From: Verrucomicrobiota bacterium
Lineage (GTDB): Bacteria > Verrucomicrobiota > Verrucomicrobiia > Verrucomicrobiales > Akkermansiaceae
Assembly: GCA_018969605.1 (NCBI GenBank)
Contig: JAGWXY010000016.1
Span: 1 to 35,221 of the forward strand
Direction of reading: 5' to 3'
Length of the DNA: 35,221 bases
The first letter of the stretch is position 1. The number at the start of each line of letters is the position of its first letter. A model generated the notes under the pieces. That model did no database searches. It saw only the letters and a program-made list of their open reading frames with translations, and had not been told where the DNA came from. Shown piece after piece: positions 31,424-35,221 of this stretch. Both the position numbers and the translations under genes were made by a program.

Positions 31424-32526
31424 CTCCATCCCTCGAAGACTTCCGCAAGGTCGTCGCTCCGTTTTCCCTGCCCGGCATCCTGCTCGATGCCGAACGCTAT
31501 GGCAGCGGTCACATCAACGACACCTTTGTCGCGAATTATGATCAGGCCGGCACCCGCGTGCGTTACATCCTGCAACGGGTGAACCACCACATCTTCAAAA
31601 ATGTGCCGGAGCTGATGGAAAACATCATCCGCGTTACTTCGCATGTGGAATCAAAAAACACCTCCAACGACAGCCGCCGCGCGCTGGCCTTGCGCAAGAC
31701 GGCTGACGGCTTGTCGTACCATCAGACGCCGGAGGGCGATTTCTGGCGGGTCTATCTTTTTGTCGAAGGTGCCCGCACTTATGATGCCGTGGAGCACCCG
31801 CGCCAGGCATACGAAGCCGCGCGCGCGTTTGGCCTGTTTCAGCAGGCGCTTGCCGATCTTCCCGGCGGTCGTTTGCACGAGACGATTCCGCACTTCCACG
31901 ACACGCCGAAGCGTTTTGAAAACCTTCGCAAGGCGGCCGAGGAAGATGTCGCGGGCCGCAAACATGAAGTGCTCGCGGAGCTGGAGTTTGCCTTCAAGCG
32001 TGAGCCGGAAGTTTCGAGGCTGCTCGATCTCGTTGCCAAGGGAGAGATCCCCGAGCGCGTGACTCACAACGACACCAAGCTCAACAATGTCATGCTCGAC
32101 GATAAAACGGGCGAGGGGATCTGCGTGATCGACCTCGACACCGTGATGCCAGGTCTTTCGCTTTACGATTTCGGCGACCTCGTGCGCTTCGGCACCAACA
32201 CCGCCGCCGAGGACGAGACCGATCCGGCAAAGATCGATGTTTCGCTGCCGGTCTTCGAGGCGATCGTCGAAGGTTATGTCGCCGGTGCCGGAAACATCCT
32301 CACCGATGCCGAGTGGGACAACCTCGTGTTTGCCGGCAAGCTCATGACCTATGAGGTCGGCATCCGCTTTCTCACCGACCACTTGCAGGGCGACATATAC
32401 TTCAAGATCAAGCACCCCGGGCACAATTTGGAGCGCGCGCGCAACCAGCTACGCCTGGTCGACCGCATCGAGGCTGCCGATGAGGCCCTGCAGGCAATCG
32501 TCCGCAAGTACCGCGCGGCGCGCTGA
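31405..32526 (+). CDS. NahK-like N-acetylhexosamine 1-kinase (APH-type)
   Basis: The 373-residue protein has the phosphotransferase (APH/ChoK) fold: GSGHINDTFVANY (34-45), ILQRVNHHIFKNVPELMENI, and the catalytic RVTHNDTKLNNVMLD (D223 base) with metal site CVIDLDTVMPGLSLYDFGD (D243, D245). This combination is that of N-acetylhexosamine 1-kinase (NahK), which makes GlcNAc-1-P or GalNAc-1-P. Its start overlaps the end of nagB by 19 bases in another frame, a sign of coupled translation. No sugar-1-P uridylyltransferase or phosphorylase is nearby, so the product's fate is unclear. Confidence 0.85.
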   Translation: MANRSVTPSLEDFRKVVAPFSLPGILLDAERYGSGHINDTFVANYDQAGTRVRYILQRVNHHIFKNVPELMENIIRVTSHVESKNTSNDSRRALALRKTADGLSYHQTPEGDFWRVYLFVEGARTYDAVEHPRQAYEAARAFGLFQQALADLPGGRLHETIPHFHDTPKRFENLRKAAEEDVAGRKHEVLAELEFAFKREPEVSRLLDLVAKGEIPERVTHNDTKLNNVMLDDKTGEGICVIDLDTVMPGLSLYDFGDLVRFGTNTAAEDETDPAKIDVSLPVFEAIVEGYVAGAGNILTDAEWDNLVFAGKLMTYEVGIRFLTDHLQGDIYFKIKHPGHNLERARNQLRLVDRIEAADEALQAIVRKYRAAR

Positions 32527-32535
32527 AGGCATCAC

Positions 32536-32587
32536 GCCGAAACGGGAATTTCCCGCCCGATCCGGGGCGGGGAGACCCGATTTCGGC
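32536..32587 (+). terminator. GC-rich hairpin after the amino-sugar operon
   Basis: GCCGAAA plus CGGG (32536-32546) pairs with CCCG, one extra A, and TTTCGGC (32576-32587). The stem encloses a second GC-rich segment. No T-run follows, so it may work as an RNA 3'-end stabiliser or a weak stop rather than a classical terminator. Confidence 0.3.
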
Positions 32588-32638
32588 GGCTCGCAGGCGA
32601 AAATTTGATCCAATCGGCGGGATTTTTCCGCATTCTTC

Positions 32639-32667
32639 TTGACACCATTTCCTCGGTGACCTAGAAC
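32639..32667 (+). promoter_or_regulatory. Sigma-70-type promoter of rplI
   Basis: TTGACA (32639-32644) and TAGAAC (32662-32667, four of six consensus) are separated by 17 bases, the ideal spacing. The rplI ATG lies 26 bases after the -10 box, so the leader would be about 20 bases. Strong candidate, no experimental support. Confidence 0.6.
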
Positions 32668-32693
32668 CTCCGCCCCCACTCAATCCGACCCTC

Positions 32694-33164
32694 ATGGCCA
32701 ACGCACAAGTCATTCTCAAAGAAAAAATCGAAGGCCTTGGTGCCGAAGCAGATGTCGTCAAAGTACGCGCTGGTTACGCCCGGAACTTCCTCATTCCCCA
32801 AGGCAAGGCCTACGAGGCAAGCCGCTCGAACCTTCGCCATGTCGAGGCCCTCAAGGCTGCCCGCGCCCGCCGCGAAGCCGAAGAGATCGCTGCCTTCCAA
32901 GAGATCGCGACCAAGATTTCCAAACTTTCTCCGAAGTTCACCCTGTCCACCGGTCAGGGCGGCAAGGCCTTCGGTTCGGTGACCAGCATCGACATCCACA
33001 AGGAGCTCGAAGCCAATGGGATCGTCATCGATCGTCACGCCATCGACCTTGAAAAGCCGATCAAGAAATCCGGCAAGAGCGATGTGAGCATCCGCCTGCA
33101 CCCGCAAGTGGCCGCCATCCTCACCATCTCGGTAGAGGCTGGAGAAGAATCGGAAGAAAGCTAA
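32694..33164 (+). CDS. rplI: 50S ribosomal protein L9
   Basis: The 156-residue protein shows L9 features: MANAQVILKEKIEGLGAEADVVKVRAGYARNFLIPQGKAYEAS at the N-terminus, the long helix about residues 45-75 linking two domains, and the C-terminal domain with GKAFGSVTSIDI and HPQVAAILTISV. L9 binds near the L1 stalk of the 23S rRNA and supports translation fidelity. A few acidic residues (EEASEES-type tail) end the chain. It stands alone here, with a promoter of its own and a strong terminator, unlike the rpsF-rpsR-rplI cluster common elsewhere. Confidence 0.95.
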   Translation: MANAQVILKEKIEGLGAEADVVKVRAGYARNFLIPQGKAYEASRSNLRHVEALKAARARREAEEIAAFQEIATKISKLSPKFTLSTGQGGKAFGSVTSIDIHKELEANGIVIDRHAIDLEKPIKKSGKSDVSIRLHPQVAAILTISVEAGEESEES

Positions 33165-33190
33165 TTTTCGTTGGTGTTCGTGTTTCATGC

Positions 33191-33231
33191 AAAAACCCCC
33201 GACTCGGATTCGAGTCGGGGGATTTTTTTTA
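33191..33231 (+). terminator. Perfect intrinsic terminator of rplI
   Basis: CCCCCGACTCG (33196-33206) and CGAGTCGGGGG (33211-33221) form an 11-bp perfect stem with the loop GATT, followed by A and eight T (33223-33230). Upstream A-run makes it partly bidirectional. Clear rho-independent terminator. Confidence 0.95.
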
Positions 33232-33556
33232 AGCATGAATGATTGAGACAGGGAGATTTTTGACTTCGCCGCGCTGCCGACTGGCAGGAAAAGGCAGAAA
33301 ATGAATTCGGCTTCAAAAGAAGCCAGTTCTTCGAGCACAAAGCAGAGTAGGGAGCAGCGAAGCGCCTACGCTGTATGCTGCCCCTACTCTAGATCCACGA
33401 CTAGCAAGAACGCGGCCATGGACAGAAGATTCCGCTGTTTGAATCAGATTCGGCAAAGCCGCAAATTTTCCACGCCCAACTCTAGGCATCGGCTATAGAT
33501 TTGAGCAAAATGCTCAAGTAAAGCAAAGCCGATAGGCACAACATTTTACTCTCATT
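33232..33556. repeat. Hairpin-rich gap before the Ig-domain gene
   Basis: No gene is seen. Perfect pairs occur in series: GGCTTC/GAAGCC with loop AAAA (33309-33324); AGAGTAGGG with GCAGC against GCTGC with CCCTACTCT (33344-33390, one bulged A; inner AGCG/CGCT); CGGC/GCCG (33451-33461); and TTGAGCA/TGCTCAA (33501-33517) nested inside ATCGGCT/AGCCGAT (33488-33494 and 33527-33533). Resembles the hairpin array at 26.2-26.5 kb in style, not in sequence. Confidence 0.6.
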
Positions 33557-35221
33557 TTACTCCAAAATAAATGCGGCCGTCCTAAAGCTACCCTTTGCTC
33601 CGCTGATTGGCACCCTGATGAGACCTAATCCGCTTGTTAACCCCCATTTCTTTTCCTGCAAAAGCAGCCCACTGACTGCACCAGAGCCAGCAATTCCATT
33701 TGCCGCGACCCCCGCAGGAAGCGTAAATGAGCCTGAGAAAGACCCGACACCACTCACGACGCTGCCACTCCAAATGATGGTTGAAGTGTTGACGGGTGCG
33801 ATGAGCTTGAAGGTCTTATCGAGAGTGAACTCGGTAGGTAACTGCGAAGCTCCTTGTTGCGATACATTGGAAAGCCCTGCTCCATAGATTTTTACTTTGC
33901 ATTTTTCCCCACCCAGCCAACCCAACGAATTTCCAAGTGCTGTGTGAGTGGCTGGAACAAGCCAGCTACTACCCGAAACGGATATGTTATCAAATGAGAA
34001 GCCACTGGGATAGCTGAGTGTTTTGGTGTCAGCGACCTTCACCCATGAAACCCTAGGCTCCAGTGCCTCGTATTGATTGGCATTTGGGACCAAGTCGACC
34101 AGGTCGACAACACCACCGATGAAAGAATTTTTGTTTGCGTATGGCTGCGCCCACAGGATGGCTTGGCCCGTTACTGAAAGGCGAAGTGGGAAGCTGCACG
34201 CTGTCGCATCGCCCAGCATTCCCCTGAATGTGCCTATTCCTGTTTTGGCAAATGACCCAGAGGCCCAGCCCTTGCCGGCTGGTTTGTCCAGTGCTTCCAC
34301 CTCGCCCTGATCCATGATAAGGTTGTAAAGTATTGGCTTTGTAGCACTAGCCAAGGAATCGACCATTTTGAAGCCTTCAAGCGCGCCCGCTCCGTGGGTG
34401 CCAAACAGATAGGGAGAGCTGCCATCGAGCGTGAAATTTAAGGCTATCGCAGGAGCTGTTTTGCTTGCAGCAAACTTGGCCTCCAAAGAGGCTGAATCAG
34501 CCCCCCGTTGCAAAACAAAGCTCCCTTTGGCTGTTCTCCTGGCCTGCCCCAAGGTTTCCAAAGAGGCCGTCCAAACATTCCTCCCAGTGGTCAATTTGAA
34601 GATTCCAAATGGAACGCCATTCTGGCCTTTCAACAAGGCCTCGTAGTTACCCAAAAGCGAAGTGGGGAAGTTGCCGACCGAAATCGGCAAGGGAATGGTC
34701 TGCGATACGGCTTTGTTTTGAATGACTTGGATGCTCGGCGTGAAATTTCCAGCGTTGCCACTCACGGTGCCTGATATTTGCCATGTTTTTGTGTTCAAGC
34801 TTAGCCCTGCAGGCAGCTTGCCCAAGAGCTTCAGTGTTTTTCCGCCAGTCGCCAGCGGGCCTAGGTCTGCGGAAAACTGATCCCCAACACGAATCTCCCG
34901 AGGCCACGCGACTAGTACGGATCCCGTGGAATCAACGGATCCGATCACGTTGGTAACCCTGACCCAGTAGCTGGCGTTGTTTGTTAGCGATGGAATCGTG
35001 AGAGATGGGGAATCGCCACCAACAGGTTTTGAGGTGTCGCCGCGTGCTCCTTGGTACCATTGATATGTGAGATCGGTACCTGTGGCTGATGCAATTAGTG
35101 TTGCTGCGGAACCAGCATTCACAATTTGCGTGGCAGGCGGTTGGGATGTGATTTTTGGAAAAGTCAACTTCAAGTCGGCCTTCACATTCAGAGAACTCAC
35201 CATGGTGCCTTCATAGCTGTT
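33557..35221 (-). CDS. Large surface protein with Ig-like domains (5' end beyond window)
   Basis: The frame runs open to the right window edge: the codons upstream of the ATG at 35203 continue without a stop, so the true N-terminus lies outside. The first visible part is an Ig-like domain (TSQPPATQIVNAGSAATLIASATG ... TYQWYQ ... SYWVRVTN), followed by a putative-Ig/cadherin-like domain (PREIRVGDQFSADLG ... AGLSLNTKTWQISGTVSG). The rest (from about FPTSLLGNYEALLKG) is made of beta-rich repeats with GIFKLTTGRNVWTASL, GTFRGMLGD and, at the end, GSFSGSFTLP. This end module is seen in big verrucomicrobial secreted proteins as far as I recall. No catalytic motif; likely an adhesin or surface scaffold. 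Terminates at TAA, 33557-33559. Confidence 0.85.
   Translation of the reverse strand, partial: NSYEGTMVSSLNVKADLKLTFPKITSQPPATQIVNAGSAATLIASATGTDLTYQWYQGARGDTSKPVGGDSPSLTIPSLTNNASYWVRVTNVIGSVDSTGSVLVAWPREIRVGDQFSADLGPLATGGKTLKLLGKLPAGLSLNTKTWQISGTVSGNAGNFTPSIQVIQNKAVSQTIPLPISVGNFPTSLLGNYEALLKGQNGVPFGIFKLTTGRNVWTASLETLGQARRTAKGSFVLQRGADSASLEAKFAASKTAPAIALNFTLDGSSPYLFGTHGAGALEGFKMVDSLASATKPILYNLIMDQGEVEALDKPAGKGWASGSFAKTGIGTFRGMLGDATACSFPLRLSVTGQAILWAQPYANKNSFIGGVVDLVDLVPNANQYEALEPRVSWVKVADTKTLSYPSGFSFDNISVSGSSWLVPATHTALGNSLGWLGGEKCKVKIYGAGLSNVSQQGASQLPTEFTLDKTFKLIAPVNTSTIIWSGSVVSGVGSFSGSFTLPAGVAANGIAGSGAVSGLLLQEKKWGLTSGLGLIRVPISGAKGSFRTAAFILE

Noticed and set aside
33301-33498. Plus-strand open frame of 65 codons
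   Set aside because: Ser/Arg-rich product made by translating the perfect hairpins; no coding signature.
1-35221. Prophage, transposase or integrase genes
   Set aside because: No transposase, integrase, capsid or terminase motif was found in any frame; only small repeat-type elements occur.

Overview
The window reads as chromosomal DNA from a member of the Verrucomicrobia (PVC group), probably near Verrucomicrobiales. Clues are the C-terminal module of the secreted protein at 15253-17280 (a 'DYDNDGVSNGVEYF' stretch followed by a 'VQTSSDLSSWTNV' stretch), the Ig-like protein at the right edge, a single pilin-type gene next to an ABC exporter, and intergenic repeats of the 'GAAACCACGAAA' and 'GAACATCGAA' kind. 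This is inference; no 16S gene is present. Almost no gene has a recognisable Shine-Dalgarno sequence, and 23 of the 31 annotated start codons inside the window are preceded directly by C.

Left part (1-12 kb), mostly housekeeping: a secreted Arg/Pro-rich protein (cut by the window edge) and a SnoaL-like secreted protein; an SH3-like secreted protein divergent from hemL (tetrapyrrole synthesis); a tatA - secreted endonuclease/exonuclease/phosphatase pair; a 1-phosphofructokinase-type kinase; a Tat-exported M15-type peptidase; a four-gene operon (membrane protein, pilin-like protein, ABC ATPase, ABC permease); menH-menB (menaquinone synthesis); and tRNA-Gln(TTG).

Middle part (12-18 kb): a TerC-family membrane protein, a membrane protein with an HExxH motif, a 338-base stretch bounded internally by a 13-bp inverted repeat, a large secreted phytase-like/cadherin-like protein, and a Sel1-repeat lipoprotein.

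Sugar-oxidation locus (18.0-26.2 kb): two Gfo/Idh/MocA dehydrogenases, an aldose 1-epimerase, a ThuA-like protein, an AraC regulator, and a 764-residue three-part fusion: a membrane di-iron desaturase/hydroxylase with MocD-type histidine boxes, a Rieske [2Fe-2S] domain, and an NqrF-like FAD/NADH reductase. A near-identical dyad lies about 70 bases upstream of both thuA and the fusion gene. I infer one regulon that oxidatively attacks (perhaps O-demethylates) a modified sugar or cyclitol. This is the best candidate for an undescribed system in the window.

Amino-sugar locus (26.5-32.5 kb): a GntR-type regulator with a perfect palindrome at its promoter, divergent from a five-gene operon: ROK-like kinase, SGNH esterase, PIG-L deacetylase, glucosamine-6-phosphate deaminase and NahK-like N-acetylhexosamine 1-kinase. 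No nagA is present, so the PIG-L enzyme may supply the deacetylation step.

Right edge: rplI (ribosomal protein L9) with its own sigma-70-type promoter and a perfect terminator, a hairpin-rich gap, and the 3' part of a large Ig-domain surface protein. Two intergenic gaps (26.2-26.5 kb and 33.3-33.5 kb) are packed with perfect short hairpins.
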